From Pirellulaceae bacterium (GTDB lineage: Bacteria; Planctomycetota; Planctomycetia; Pirellulales; Pirellulaceae): DNA of 35,363 bases. Each line of letters starts with the position of its first letter. Within the stretch, counting starts at the first letter, position 1. Below are positions 1-8,700 of the stretch, piece after piece. The stretch spans positions 1-35,363 of the forward strand of contig JANQLU010000132.1 of NCBI GenBank assembly GCA_028280445.1, in the 5' to 3' direction. Made by a program: the position numbers and the translations under genes. Under the pieces are notes generated by a model. That model did not search any database. It was not told where the DNA came from and worked only from the letters and a program-made list of their open reading frames with translations.

Positions 1-277
1 CGGTGCCGGTGTTACCTGTACCTCCGCCGCCTGTGCCAGTACCACCACCGGTGCCGGTGTCACCTGTACCTCCGCCGCCTGTGCCAGTACCACCGGTGCC
101 GGTGTCACCCGTACCTCCGCCGCCTGTGCCAGCGCCCAAAGCTTCCCGATTACAATCCTCTAGATCTTCGGCAGCAAAAGGAATGAATACGTCGTTTGCG
201 CTGAACACAAAAATCATATTGTCTGCAAACACTTCGCGAGTAGTACGAATCGAGTTTTGATTGATTGGATAAAACAT
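1..277 (-). CDS. Gly/Thr-rich repeat protein, 3' end cut by window edge
   Basis: The frame opens with ATG at 277 and runs without a stop to the window edge. An AGGAG ribosome binding site (283-287) lies 5 nt upstream, and a sigma54-type promoter (322-337) a further 35 nt up. The product starts MFYPINQNSIRTTREVFADN, continues through a mixed stretch of about 48 residues (NMIFVFSANDVFIPFAAEDL, then a single Cys) and becomes almost pure Gly/Thr with an occasional Asp or Asn, encoded by a 45-bp tandem repeat. There is no clear signal peptide or membrane segment. The protein family is not recognised. Divergence from the kinase/activator operon and a shared upstream site suggest it is an output of that circuit. 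The repetitive tail could be structural, an adhesin-like segment or a peptide core; nothing in the sequence decides. The full length is unknown. Confidence 0.75.
   Translation of the reverse strand, partial: MFYPINQNSIRTTREVFADNMIFVFSANDVFIPFAAEDLEDCNREALGAGTGGGGTGDTGTGGTGTGGGGTGDTGTGGGTGTGGGGTGNTGT
2..136. repeat. Tandem repeat of about 45 bp encoding a Gly/Thr tail
   Basis: Three units begin at 2, 50 and 95 (48, 45 and about 42 bp) with nearly identical sequence and in-frame length changes. On the minus strand they encode 14-16-residue Gly/Thr units. The number of units beyond the left edge is unknown. Such arrays change copy number easily, so protein length may vary between strains. Confidence 0.85.
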
Positions 278-321
278 GTTCACTCCTAGTTGGTTTGATT
301 TGAAGAACAGCTAAGGGAAGA

Positions 322-337
322 AGCAAAGCGGGGGCCA
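322..337 (-). promoter_or_regulatory. sigma54 -24/-12 promoter for the Gly/Thr-repeat gene
   Basis: The minus strand reads TGGCCCC-CGCT-TTGCT, which matches 10 of the 12 defined positions of TGGCACG-N4-TTGCW and has the obligatory GG-N10-GC spacing. Predicted transcription start is near 310, giving a leader of about 33 nt with a good ribosome binding site. The palindromic site at 422-458 lies about 110 bp upstream, where sigma54 activators normally bind. Confidence 0.65.
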
Positions 338-421
338 AATCTCTAATTTCCATCGATTGGCTTTTTTAAACGGCTTTTTCGTGTAGAAAAAAACGAGACA
401 CGTTTAGAAATGAACGAAATT

Positions 422-458
422 CAGGTGTTCATTGAACACCTGTTGAACACCCAACAGG
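422..458. promoter_or_regulatory. Palindromic upstream activating site shared by divergent sigma54 promoters
   Basis: Arms CAGGTGTTCA (422-431) and TGAACACCTG (433-442) form a perfect 10-bp inverted repeat around one base. A second overlapping inverted repeat, CCTGTTG (439-445) and CAACAGG (452-458), adds another TTGAACACC half site. The first palindrome is centred about 94 bp upstream of the -12 GC of the kinase promoter and about 108 bp from that of the divergent promoter, a typical enhancer distance. The likely binder is the Fis-type domain of the activator encoded at 4838-6883 (inference). Confidence 0.65.
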
Positions 459-512
459 CGGAGTTGATTGTTCACGAACGCTTTTGATGAGTTTCATTCA
501 AGCAAATCGTCC

Positions 513-528
513 AGGCGCACTATTTGCA
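513..528 (+). promoter_or_regulatory. sigma54 -24/-12 promoter for the sensor kinase operon
   Basis: AGGCGCA-CTAT-TTGCA has GG-N10-GC spacing, a perfect -12 element and 9 of 12 consensus positions. Predicted start is near 540, 55 nt before the kinase ATG. It implies positive autoregulation by the operon's own activator. Confidence 0.6.
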
Positions 529-594
529 ACATTCGTCTTGATTGGCTTAGATTATGAAGATGAGCCATGAAATCAGGATATCAAAGAGGTTCAA

Positions 595-3500
595 ATGTCA
601 ACTAACACCAAAAACGTTGCAACCAACGAAGATTTCATCGGGCAGTTTCTTGCGCGAACGAAAAGTATCAAGGAGACTTTTGCTGCATTGGACAGAAATC
701 GTTCCGTAGTTGTAACAGGCCCAGACAACACGGGCAAAAGCATCTTCTTAGATCAGCTTTACATTACGAACTCAAACATTGAATCTTCGAAGTATCTATT
801 GCGCAGCCTTGAACTTGTAAGGGGCAATCGCTTAGGGCGAACGGACGTCATTTTGAAGCATTGTTTTCAAAAACTCGCTGACTCGATCCCTGATATCACC
901 GCATGGCATTGCGACCTTTCTATTGAGAATCTGTGCCAGTTTTCAAAGCAGGTTGAACAATACACGGGAAAAACCCTGTGTCTGCTCGTCGATGACTTAT
1001 ACCGTTTCGCGGATCAGTGGGACCGCTACGAAATTGCCAAACAGGTTTTCGACACGATTGTGCAAAATCCAAGAGTCCGTTGGGTGGTGGCGGACAACGC
1101 TTGGCATGCCGGATTTTCAAATTCGTTTAGCGAATTTTCGCAAGTCAAGATCGGATTCTTTAACAAAAAAGAAACAAAGACACTAGTTGAATACAATATT
1201 CCAAAACTTGAAAAAATGATAAGCAAGAGATTCCGTGTTAATGACTTATCCACGCTTGTAAATTTGCTTTACCAAACTTCCAAAGGATGCCCGTACCAAC
1301 TAACTGGCATATTAGATCATCTGTCTTCCGCCAAAGATCTAAATGAAATCCCTTTGTTGCTTGAAAGGTTTATCGGATCCGTTGATCCAACGGTTCTTAA
1401 AGTGATGGACTATGTGTCGTATCGCGGCCGAACGCTGAGTTGGTTGATTGGAAATGCCGTTGATGGAGCGACCAACCCAATGGATGCAGACGACGCGCTC
1501 AATGACCGTGATGCCAAACTTCTCCTGATCTCTACCGGTGCATTTAAGCAGCGCGGTACTCACAAGGAAAAGCTAAACCTTCAGGCGACAAACCTGATTT
1601 TTCGACGCCAGTTTTTGAATTTGTTCAAAAAAACTCCTGCGAAACGGTCGCCTCGAGATCTAAATTTGCGCGAGCTCAAGTCGGCAATTCTTGATTGCCC
1701 GATCACTGAACTTCGGGACTTACTGTCCCGCGGAATCGCCAAAGGAATGGATGAAACCCTGCTTGCACATCTTTCAACAAGGCGGATTGAGCGCGAGCCA
1801 GATCACAACGTAATTAACAGTCTCGTACGCGCCGTTCTGGGACTATTTGATTTCGAACGGGTGTCGCTATTCATTTGTGAAGGTCAGTCTGGACAGCGTA
1901 ACGGATTAGGTCCCAAACGAATTACTTTGAGCTGTGTGATGGGACAATCCGCTGACGAATTCCGCGAGAACTCTGATGAACTTGGATGGGCCGTCGAGTT
2001 GGGAGCCAACGAATGGCTAAGGTCAATCATTGAAAACCGCCGCATGACGTACTTTTGCGATCCATTTGAGGATTTTGGTATTGAAGTTTGGGGTAGCACG
2101 ACAGAATTGAAACTAGGTGAATGTTGGCGACGAATTTTGAATGACTCTCAAACCATGGTTGCGATACCAATTTGGGACGACCGAAATGCAAGAGCAGTTG
2201 GAATTATTGTTGCGGATCAAGCACAGCAAGAAGTCGATCATCGTCAACTATGGTCGATTTGGAGGATGGCGAGCGAATTGTCAAACGCAGTCAAAGCGTC
2301 TGCTACAGATGCCGTCTTGCGGTCGCTTAAGTCGAGAAACTATGACGCTAGAAGGCTATTGGCGGGCCTAAACGACCGGCAAGCAGAAAATCCGCTGGAC
2401 GAGCTCAAACAGATTTGTTCCTTACTGCAAGATTCCTTGGACGCCGATTATGTCGATGTCTGTAAACTTGAACCAGAAAATGGTCCCTGGAAAAATAACA
2501 GTAGGTATCAACGTTTGGCAAAAACGTGCTCGGAATCTTTCGGTGAGATTGGCCAGAAATTTAGCTCGTTTCCATGCGATTTTCGGGAAAGCGCTGCAAA
2601 CCAGCAAGGCACATGGAAAATAAGCAATAATCCGAACGACGCGCCCGTCGTTCCGCGCCACTTTCCACCAAAACAGGCTAAGGTTGATGGCGAAAAACCG
2701 ATCCTTGTAACCAGCGTCGGATCAGTTTGCGGTGGCGGATTTGAAACCAATCGGAAACTCGCTGAAGAATTTCTAAGCCTATACAGGTTCCAAGACGTAA
2801 TTGAATCTGGAGTTTTTGATGAACCAAAGTATTTTCCAAATCAGCAGTCTCTCCGATTGCATTTTCAAGACATTCTCGAGTCGTTCAATCGAGTTTTCCT
2901 AATCGAGCCCTTGATTAGCTACTTTGTGGGACTACCGGTTGCCGAGGTGAGCACAGAAACCCATAAGAAAGAGTTTTCAAAACTTGTCCACGAGTTTGGC
3001 TATTCAAGCGAGTTTGTCGTAGGCTCAGGAACAGATGTACTAACTTACTACACCGAACCGAAAAATGTCGAAAGCCTTCTCGGCAAGTACCGTTCGTCGT
3101 CCGTTATGACTAATTTGGTAAAGAACTTAGTTGTCCGTGTCCGATTGGGCGAGAGTCACGAATCAAGAAAAGGTCGCGACAAAAGACTGTACAAACTAAT
3201 TCCAGGAATGGCGGTCGAATCTGGACTTGGCTATATCGTAACCAAAGGCCTTGCAATGGGGTTTTTTAGCGGTTTCGCACTCGGTGAAAATGCTTCAGAG
3301 CCATTTGACAATCGCAAATACTTCTCAACAAAGGTTGATCTCGAAGATTTTCTTCGCGGCACTCTTCGTCAACATGACAAGAAAATAATCCATGAACATT
3401 TAGTAGAGTTTTTTGGAAATGAAACTATACAGCGACCGTACGGAATCATGACCATTGGATTCTCTAAACGTCGACTGCTTTCGTCCAGTAACTTGTTGCT

Positions 3501-4881
3501 CATCGATCTTGCAAGTGGGATGGCGGGAACGATGTTGGCGAAGATCAAAGAACGAAGCGCGATCGTTGATCTCATTCGTCGAGCCGCACACGCATTAGCG
3601 CGGCAAGAAGAATTAGAGGACGGACTGCGGGCCTTCGTCGACGTTGTGGCCGACGAGCTAGATTTTGATCACGGTCGAGTTACGCTTCACTACACGAATA
3701 AGCGAAAAGTTGTCGCTGAAACAAAGCGCAACACGAAAAGAAAATTGCCAGAGGACTGCGATTTCCAAGGATTTGCGGACTTCATTGTTGATCAAAAGCT
3801 TGCTACAAAGATCGAAGCTGTCGCTGGTGACCAGTCAAGGCTCGTCGAGTTTTTTCGCCCAGAGCATGGATTTGACTCGGCCCAGCAATTTGTCTCGCAG
3901 GATCCATCAATCAATCACAGGCATGCTATCCGAGCATTCCTAGAACAAATTCAAGGTCTCCGCAGTTTTCCGTTTAACTACTATCTTGGAATTCCGATAC
4001 CTGATACTTCGTCAAATCACAATGAACGAGTTATCGGCTGTATGGAGTTTTGGATTTTTGGGAACAAAAATGGTTGCGAGCGCGAAATATTGACAAATGA
4101 GCGGGCTCAGAATTGCGTCGAAGTTGCCAAGTTGATTACACCAGCTATTGCCATTTCACAAGAGAGGGAAGAATATTCCAAAGGTAAAGTAGCTGCAGAA
4201 ACTGCTCGATTACGGCTGCAAGGCCAAGTAACTCAGTATCGTCAAATGAACCATGATCTTGTTACGCCAATAACGCGCATGGATTTCGCTTTGAATTCGC
4301 TGAAGCACTTGCTCAACAAGTCAGAAATACACGATGAGATGATAGCGGAACAGCTGGCGTTGATGGACAACGGATTGACCCATCTTGCGTCGCTTACCGA
4401 ACTTTGGGACGAGGTAAAAGACATCAGAACTAATCTTTCGGTTTTTGATTTAGGCCACTGGTTATCCAAATATGTAAAAACAGCCCGTTCAATTGCACAA
4501 AGTAAAAAATCAGAATGGAGTGGACTCGCGATTGAATTTGAAGAACCGAAGAATTCGGTAGAGGTGAGATTTGACAAGGTTCATCTTGAAAGGATACTTG
4601 ATAACCTAATTAAAAACGCATTCGAAGCAAAAGCTGACAAGGTTAACATTCAGGTGCAACAGTTAGACAATACGATTTCGGTTCATGTGGTTGATAATGG
4701 CATGGGAGTTGCAAAGAATGATTTAGCAAAAATCTGGAATCCATACCACTCGACAAAAAGTGTGAGCGGTGGACTTGGCTTGTCAATTGTTCGAGCGCTA
4801 ATACAGGCTAATCAGGCTTCAACATTCATCGAATCTGATGACAACTGTACGAAAATCGGATTTGAAATTTCGCAGGAGTAA
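595..4881 (+). CDS. Cytoplasmic sensor histidine kinase with N-terminal P-loop ATPase and GAF-like modules
   Basis: This 1428-residue protein has no membrane segment or signal peptide, so it should sense a cytoplasmic cue. Residues 1-350 look like a STAND/AAA-type NTPase with Walker A GPDNTGKS (42-49) and Walker B LCLLVDD (128-134), followed by a helical, winged-helix-like part. Residues ~400-545 and ~985-1180 look GAF-like; ~600-960 is a large unassigned sensory stretch. The C-terminus is a histidine kinase: H-box NHDLVTPI with phospho-acceptor His1220, N-box DNLIKNA (~1336-1342), G1 VVDNGMGV (~1365-1372) and G2 GGLGLSI (~1391-1397). The ATG follows AGAGG (585-589). The activator gene overlaps or abuts its end, so the two form a cognate pair. 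The likely role is autophosphorylation under control of the ATPase/GAF part and phosphotransfer to that partner. The ligand is unknown. Confidence 0.85.
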   Translation: MSTNTKNVATNEDFIGQFLARTKSIKETFAALDRNRSVVVTGPDNTGKSIFLDQLYITNSNIESSKYLLRSLELVRGNRLGRTDVILKHCFQKLADSIPDITAWHCDLSIENLCQFSKQVEQYTGKTLCLLVDDLYRFADQWDRYEIAKQVFDTIVQNPRVRWVVADNAWHAGFSNSFSEFSQVKIGFFNKKETKTLVEYNIPKLEKMISKRFRVNDLSTLVNLLYQTSKGCPYQLTGILDHLSSAKDLNEIPLLLERFIGSVDPTVLKVMDYVSYRGRTLSWLIGNAVDGATNPMDADDALNDRDAKLLLISTGAFKQRGTHKEKLNLQATNLIFRRQFLNLFKKTPAKRSPRDLNLRELKSAILDCPITELRDLLSRGIAKGMDETLLAHLSTRRIEREPDHNVINSLVRAVLGLFDFERVSLFICEGQSGQRNGLGPKRITLSCVMGQSADEFRENSDELGWAVELGANEWLRSIIENRRMTYFCDPFEDFGIEVWGSTTELKLGECWRRILNDSQTMVAIPIWDDRNARAVGIIVADQAQQEVDHRQLWSIWRMASELSNAVKASATDAVLRSLKSRNYDARRLLAGLNDRQAENPLDELKQICSLLQDSLDADYVDVCKLEPENGPWKNNSRYQRLAKTCSESFGEIGQKFSSFPCDFRESAANQQGTWKISNNPNDAPVVPRHFPPKQAKVDGEKPILVTSVGSVCGGGFETNRKLAEEFLSLYRFQDVIESGVFDEPKYFPNQQSLRLHFQDILESFNRVFLIEPLISYFVGLPVAEVSTETHKKEFSKLVHEFGYSSEFVVGSGTDVLTYYTEPKNVESLLGKYRSSSVMTNLVKNLVVRVRLGESHESRKGRDKRLYKLIPGMAVESGLGYIVTKGLAMGFFSGFALGENASEPFDNRKYFSTKVDLEDFLRGTLRQHDKKIIHEHLVEFFGNETIQRPYGIMTIGFSKRRLLSSSNLLLIDLASGMAGTMLAKIKERSAIVDLIRRAAHALARQEELEDGLRAFVDVVADELDFDHGRVTLHYTNKRKVVAETKRNTKRKLPEDCDFQGFADFIVDQKLATKIEAVAGDQSRLVEFFRPEHGFDSAQQFVSQDPSINHRHAIRAFLEQIQGLRSFPFNYYLGIPIPDTSSNHNERVIGCMEFWIFGNKNGCEREILTNERAQNCVEVAKLITPAIAISQEREEYSKGKVAAETARLRLQGQVTQYRQMNHDLVTPITRMDFALNSLKHLLNKSEIHDEMIAEQLALMDNGLTHLASLTELWDEVKDIRTNLSVFDLGHWLSKYVKTARSIAQSKKSEWSGLAIEFEEPKNSVEVRFDKVHLERILDNLIKNAFEAKADKVNIQVQQLDNTISVHVVDNGMGVAKNDLAKIWNPYHSTKSVSGGLGLSIVRALIQANQASTFIESDDNCTKIGFEISQE

Positions 4882-6883
4882 GATCAATGGAATCGAAAAC
4901 TTCAAAAATACTCGGAAAAAAATCCTAGTGCTTGACGACGAGATGGGCGAAGAAATTGCAAATGGCATTCGCTTGTTTGACGGCATCAGAAACGAAGATG
5001 TTATTTTTGCGAATACGGCGGAAGACGCAATGGAAATCTTGGAGTCCCCTAGTAATCGGGTTGGCATCATATTGCTTGATATCCAATTGCCCAAAGACAA
5101 AAAGTATGCGCCTTCGGGAAATGGACTGGAACTGATTGGCCGACTTGTGGCCAACGACGGTGAAGTTGTGATTGTGGTCTTTACGGGACACGCGACCGAC
5201 AAAAATTATCAACACACCGCTGAACAAAGGGGTGTATTTCGGTTTGTTGCTAAGGGTAAATCGTACAATCATTTAGAGCCCATTATTCGCGAGGCAATGT
5301 TTTTGCGCGAGACTTGCATCAGTTGTCAACAAATTGAATCCAAAAATCGAAAAATTCAAATACAGGCGTTACCGCCAGGCGATCGTGAATCGCATCTCCG
5401 TCAGTTAATCAATGAAATTGGCGTGCCACTTAAACCATCAAAAGTTAGACTCTTTCTAATATCGGAACTCAACAATTTTTTGGCGATTGACGGGACCGCA
5501 ATTGAAATCGATCAGTTGTCATCACTCCCAGAAACGTTTATTGAAGATCTACACCGCACACCGAGGGCGACGTGTGGTGATCCAAATTCAACAAACCCAC
5601 CAACGTGGCTTCAGGAGAGTGAGTTTCCGGTCAAGAACGGCTGGTTGAATTTACCATTGATTTTCGCGGATTCGGTCGTAGGACTGGCTTCGTTGCACTT
5701 TAAGGAGTTAGATGAACAACCAAGGGTGGTCATCGAAAGGATTCGAAGATTTCTTGATGCAATAACTAGTCGGGTTCTTTGGTGTCACATGCAAAAATTA
5801 ATGGAAGCCGAAGTCAATAAAGTCAAGAGAATTGCTCGCAAAGGCTTTTTCCCTGGTGGCGACCCTTGGTCAGGGATAGCAGGTTCGAGCAGTGTTTTGA
5901 CTGAGATAAAAACAAAGATCAAGAAAGTTGCGGCAACAAATTATTCAGTCTACCTCCATGGAGAAACCGGCACTGGAAAGGAAAACTGTGCAGATGCAAT
6001 TCACAAACTATCCGATCGGTCCGAAAATCCCTTTGTAAAAATAAATTGCGCCAATCTTTCTGACAACGGAAGTGACCTATTTGGACACTGCAAAGGCGCC
6101 TTTACAGGCGCGATTGCAAATCACGTTGGATTTTTTGAAGAGGCCAACGGCGGAACTGTTTTTTTGGATGAAGTTGGTGAGTTAACGCCTAAACTACAGA
6201 AATCCCTACTCGAAGTTACTGATATGGACAAGAGAACGTTTCGCAGGCTCGGAGAAACCAAAGTTCGTCGAACAGATGTCCGAATTGTCTGTGCCACTTT
6301 GCGTGATTTGAAAGCTATGGTGGACGAAGGAACTTTTCGTGAAGACCTATATGCGAGACTGGCTCAAGTAACGATCACGTGTCCTCCGATAAGAGAGCGT
6401 GACCGAGATACGATCGAAATTGCGGAGATGTTGATTGAACAAGAAGTTTCAGCGAGAAACTTAAAACGCATCGAATACAATCCTGAAGATCTAGAAATTT
6501 TACTTGAATACAAATGGAAAAGAAATGTTCGTCAACTTCGAGAGACGATAAGGTCTTGGCTTCTCTGGGTTGATGAGGATCAACCCATTAAGCGCCAATT
6601 CATGAGGGAGAACATAACCAGTGAACTGCTGGAATCAGATGCCAGTGCAGAAGAGGTAAATAAAGGTGATCGCGAGATCCTGAGCTTGCGCGATGCGTAC
6701 TTTGCGACCGAGGAAGAAAGCATCCGAGAGCCGATCAAATGCGAAATCGAACGGTTGATGAATGCCGCTTTCTTCGAGGGCGGCAGCATTCGCGCTGCCT
6801 GTCGCATCTTAGGCGTTAGCGCAGGAACTTGGTACAACTACCTTCGCGAATTTGAGCTCCATATTGGTGAATCGAAGAGCTAA
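4838..6883 (+). CDS. Two-component sigma54-dependent response regulator (receiver, GAF-like, AAA+, Fis-type HTH)
   Basis: An NtrC-class activator of 681 residues in the open frame. The receiver has the acidic pair Asp33/34, phospho-acceptor Asp81 (LLDIQLP), Thr116 and Lys139. Residues ~195-320 look like a degenerate GAF/linker region. The AAA+ domain has Walker A GETGTGKE (375-382), the sigma54-contact loop GAFTGA (420-425), Walker B TVFLDE (440-445) and arginine-finger candidates at Arg501/Arg507. A Fis-type HTH lies at 649-673. All catalytic parts look intact. The start is unclear: ATG 4838 lies inside the kinase gene without a ribosome binding site, whereas AGGAG (4874-4878) precedes ATG 4887, which is one frame off and would join this frame by a -1 shift at A7 (4916-4922). 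It probably activates its own operon, the divergent repeat gene and the promoter at 8770. Confidence 0.92.
   Translation: MTTVRKSDLKFRRSKINGIENFKNTRKKILVLDDEMGEEIANGIRLFDGIRNEDVIFANTAEDAMEILESPSNRVGIILLDIQLPKDKKYAPSGNGLELIGRLVANDGEVVIVVFTGHATDKNYQHTAEQRGVFRFVAKGKSYNHLEPIIREAMFLRETCISCQQIESKNRKIQIQALPPGDRESHLRQLINEIGVPLKPSKVRLFLISELNNFLAIDGTAIEIDQLSSLPETFIEDLHRTPRATCGDPNSTNPPTWLQESEFPVKNGWLNLPLIFADSVVGLASLHFKELDEQPRVVIERIRRFLDAITSRVLWCHMQKLMEAEVNKVKRIARKGFFPGGDPWSGIAGSSSVLTEIKTKIKKVAATNYSVYLHGETGTGKENCADAIHKLSDRSENPFVKINCANLSDNGSDLFGHCKGAFTGAIANHVGFFEEANGGTVFLDEVGELTPKLQKSLLEVTDMDKRTFRRLGETKVRRTDVRIVCATLRDLKAMVDEGTFREDLYARLAQVTITCPPIRERDRDTIEIAEMLIEQEVSARNLKRIEYNPEDLEILLEYKWKRNVRQLRETIRSWLLWVDEDQPIKRQFMRENITSELLESDASAEEVNKGDREILSLRDAYFATEEESIREPIKCEIERLMNAAFFEGGSIRAACRILGVSAGTWYNYLREFELHIGESKS
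4887..4922 (+). other. Well-placed start codon and in-phase A-AAA-AAA slippery run before the response regulator frame
   Basis: ATG 4887 has AGGAG 8 nt upstream, right at the kinase stop codon. Its frame reads MESKTSKILGKKS and then stops at TAG 4926. The 7-A run 4916-4922 is exactly in X-XXY-YYZ phase. A -1 slip there gives MESKTSKILGKK joined to ILVLDDE, a natural start for a receiver domain. Alternatives are one lost A in the assembly or true initiation at ATG 4838. Confidence 0.45.
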
Positions 6884-7079
6884 GTTGAAATGTTGAGACT
6901 TAATCTAACATTCCTTAATTACTTGCAACAAGTCGGTGGGCGTTTCATGAGATTCGCGCACGTGAATCGAGCGAAACTCCCGCTGGCCAAATAGCCAGAC
7001 TCATTCGACTAGAGTTATCCACTACCGTCAGGATGCGAAACCGCTGACTTTAATACCGCTTATCCAACAAAAAATCAAT

Positions 7080-7562
7080 AAATCACCTTTCATTGGAATG
7101 AACGGGCACTTGCCGATTCTCCCGAATCTGGCAACTGCGGCTACGGTGCGGCCGCTTCCGACGCATTGTCAGGCCTTCTTCCTTGTAAAAGTGATAGACC
7201 AACTTGTTTTTCACCTGCCAGCCTTCTCGTTGTAGCAGGATATGCAATGGTCGATAGCAGTAGTGCGCACGGCTGGCCGCCAACTTTCGAAGGCGGACTC
7301 GAAGTTCCGCCAGGCATCCTTGACGCTCTAGTAGTGGTGACTGGCCCGTGGAAATCCCGTTGCCGATAAAGGTCGTCGTTCACATACGTCGTACGAAACT
7401 TGAAGCCTTTTGACTATCACACGTCGGCGATCCGGCTTCAAACCTTTCCCTGGACCACGTAGTGCAACATCTTCTTATCCAGACTTAGTTCAGACACAAG
7501 CTGTTTGAGTTTGCGGTTTTCTCCTCAAGCTGTTTCAATCGCCGGACTTCCGGTCGGCGCTG
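7080..7562 (-). pseudogene. Decayed IS3-family transposase (OrfA end plus OrfB start)
   Basis: On the minus strand the upper part encodes an OrfA-like tail (RRLKQLEE, then NRKLKQLVSELSLDKKML after a frame break). The lower part encodes an OrfB N-terminus with YRPLHILLQREGWQVKNK and EEGLTMRRKRPHRSRS, characteristic of IS3-family OrfB. At least two frame breaks and several stops separate the pieces. The DDE catalytic core is missing because the remnant ends near 7080. It cannot make a transposase. It sits just downstream of the activator gene and separates it from the membrane protein that shares its putative regulatory site. Confidence 0.8.
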
Positions 7563-7742
7563 CGCCACGCTGCCATCAGTGCTACGCCATCCCAGCGAAC
7601 GTTTTCTGTTCCTCAAAGGCTCTCCTGATCATATGTGTCAGGGATCGGGTTATACCGTCCATATCGGATCGGGTTAAAACCGGCCATTGAAGAGGAGCGT
7701 TCTTGCGATGACCCTTTAGCTAAAAAAGCTGAAGGGATCCGA

Positions 7743-7835
7743 TGGCAAGAAAACTCAGGATGACCAATCGTAAGCGGAAGCGGCATTCGCCTGAACAGAT
7801 TGTAAAGAATTTGCGGACGCCGATGCGACGGCAGG
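7743..7835 (+). pseudogene. 5' fragment of a second IS3-family OrfA
   Basis: ATG 7743 opens MARKLRMTNRKRKRHSPEQI followed by VKNLR, the typical start of IS3-family OrfA proteins. Losing one base at the next codon turns the expected DADA motif out of frame. The similarity stops near 7835, where IS256-like sequence begins on the other strand, so the fragment was cut by another insertion or deletion. The copies of GATCGGGTTA upstream (about 7645-7677) may belong to this element's end. Confidence 0.6.
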
Positions 7836-8051
7836 TTTCGCTGGTATGATCCGGTCCGCGTGTCCCGGCGGGAATCGGTTCACTGGTACATCTTGGCCTG
7901 TCACATTTGCGCCGCCTCTGCTTTCAGCAAACCGTTCAGCGTGTCTTCCACGCTACTGCGAACCCTCCTCGACATGGCTGTGAATCCGCTGTAGGTCAAT
8001 CTGAATCACGTTCTTGCTTGCCGAGCCGATTTCATTGAATCCACTGCCCAT
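7836..8051 (-). pseudogene. 5' fragment of an IS256-family (mutator type) transposase
   Basis: Reading down from ATG 8051 the minus strand gives MGSGFNEIGSASKNVIQIDL, then after a frame break VRSSVEDTLNGLLKAEAAQM and finally DSRRDTRTGSYQRNLPS. These match the N-terminal pattern of IS256-family transposases (SVEETLN..LLEAEA...R.DTRAG.Y.R). In-frame stops and frame breaks show it is dead, and the catalytic part is absent. Confidence 0.65.
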
Positions 8052-8391
8052 GGGTAGTCCTTTCGGGCGTTAGGGTTTTGTCTTTAACAACAAAATTACT
8101 AACAGCTCTAGGACTATCCTTCAAACAATGTGCGCAATATTTGGAACATTACCTTTTGGCATAGTCGCAAATCGCTAAAAGAGCTCTCTCCTATTCATTT
8201 GGAAAGTCGTCCAGGTCGGTGCAATTGCCCATTGATACCTCGCAAACGGATCATTCGCTGTTCGCGTTACCGTTGATCAAGCAAAGTCTTAAATCATTTC
8301 GGAGCTGCAGTTTTAAGGATAAGTGCCTTACCAAAAATCGGCTTTGTATCAGTAGACTATTCCTCTTCAGTGGTCTCAATAATGCAACAAT
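8052..8391. other. Gap of degenerate sequence after the IS remnants
   Basis: No frame here has a start, ribosome binding site and credible composition together. I see no RNA gene, strong hairpin or repeat. It looks like eroded DNA between the IS remnants and the possible gene remnant that follows. Confidence 0.5.
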
Positions 8392-8685
8392 TCATTTCGC
8401 TTGTTCGATTTCTACGGAGGCTTTGAGTAGCCGTTTGATTGCTACATCTGATTTGCAGATGAGTTGAGTTGCTTCTTCGATCGTAAGAATGTCACATTCC
8501 ACAAATTGGTGAGGGAGCAACTGGGCAACGCCTGTTCGAAAATATTGCACAAAAAGATAACAGCAACGATCGGATGGGCCCAAATTGGGTGATGCGACTA
8601 CAATATCGCCATTTATCGCCCTGCTCGAGACTGAAATCGACCGAAGTCTTTTTTGATTGATGGTTTCATTGAACGGAACATATAG
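8392..8685 (-). pseudogene. Possible gene remnant without a start codon
   Basis: From the stop at 8686-8688 down to 8392 the minus strand is open for 98 codons. Its composition looks like protein: VPFNETINQK near the start, then INGDIVVASPNLGPSDRCCY, with FVECDILTIEEATQLICKSD in the C-terminal part. No ATG, GTG or TTG occurs until codon 35, and there is no ribosome binding site. The family is not recognised. The most likely explanation is the 3' part of a broken gene; a chance open frame is possible. Confidence 0.3.
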
Positions 8686-8688
8686 TCA

Positions 8689-8700
8689 TTTGAACACCTG
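8689..8700 (+). promoter_or_regulatory. Half copy of the CAGGTGTTCA/TGAACACCTG site
   Basis: TGAACACCTG (8691-8700) equals the full right arm of the palindrome at 422-442, preceded by a similar TCATT. The left arm is not conserved. The implied centre is about 93 bp upstream of the -12 GC at 8783-8784, against 94 bp at the kinase promoter. The matching distance is the main reason to call it a binding site for the same activator. Confidence 0.5.

Noticed and set aside
2..136. CRISPR-like repeat array
   Set aside because: Units are directly joined without spacers and keep the reading frame, so it is a coding tandem repeat.
3..260. Plus-strand Pro/Val-rich open frame
   Set aside because: It is the complement of the Gly/Thr repeat gene. 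The minus strand has ATG 277, AGGAG and a sigma54 promoter, while this frame has no ribosome binding site and ends in unlike sequence.
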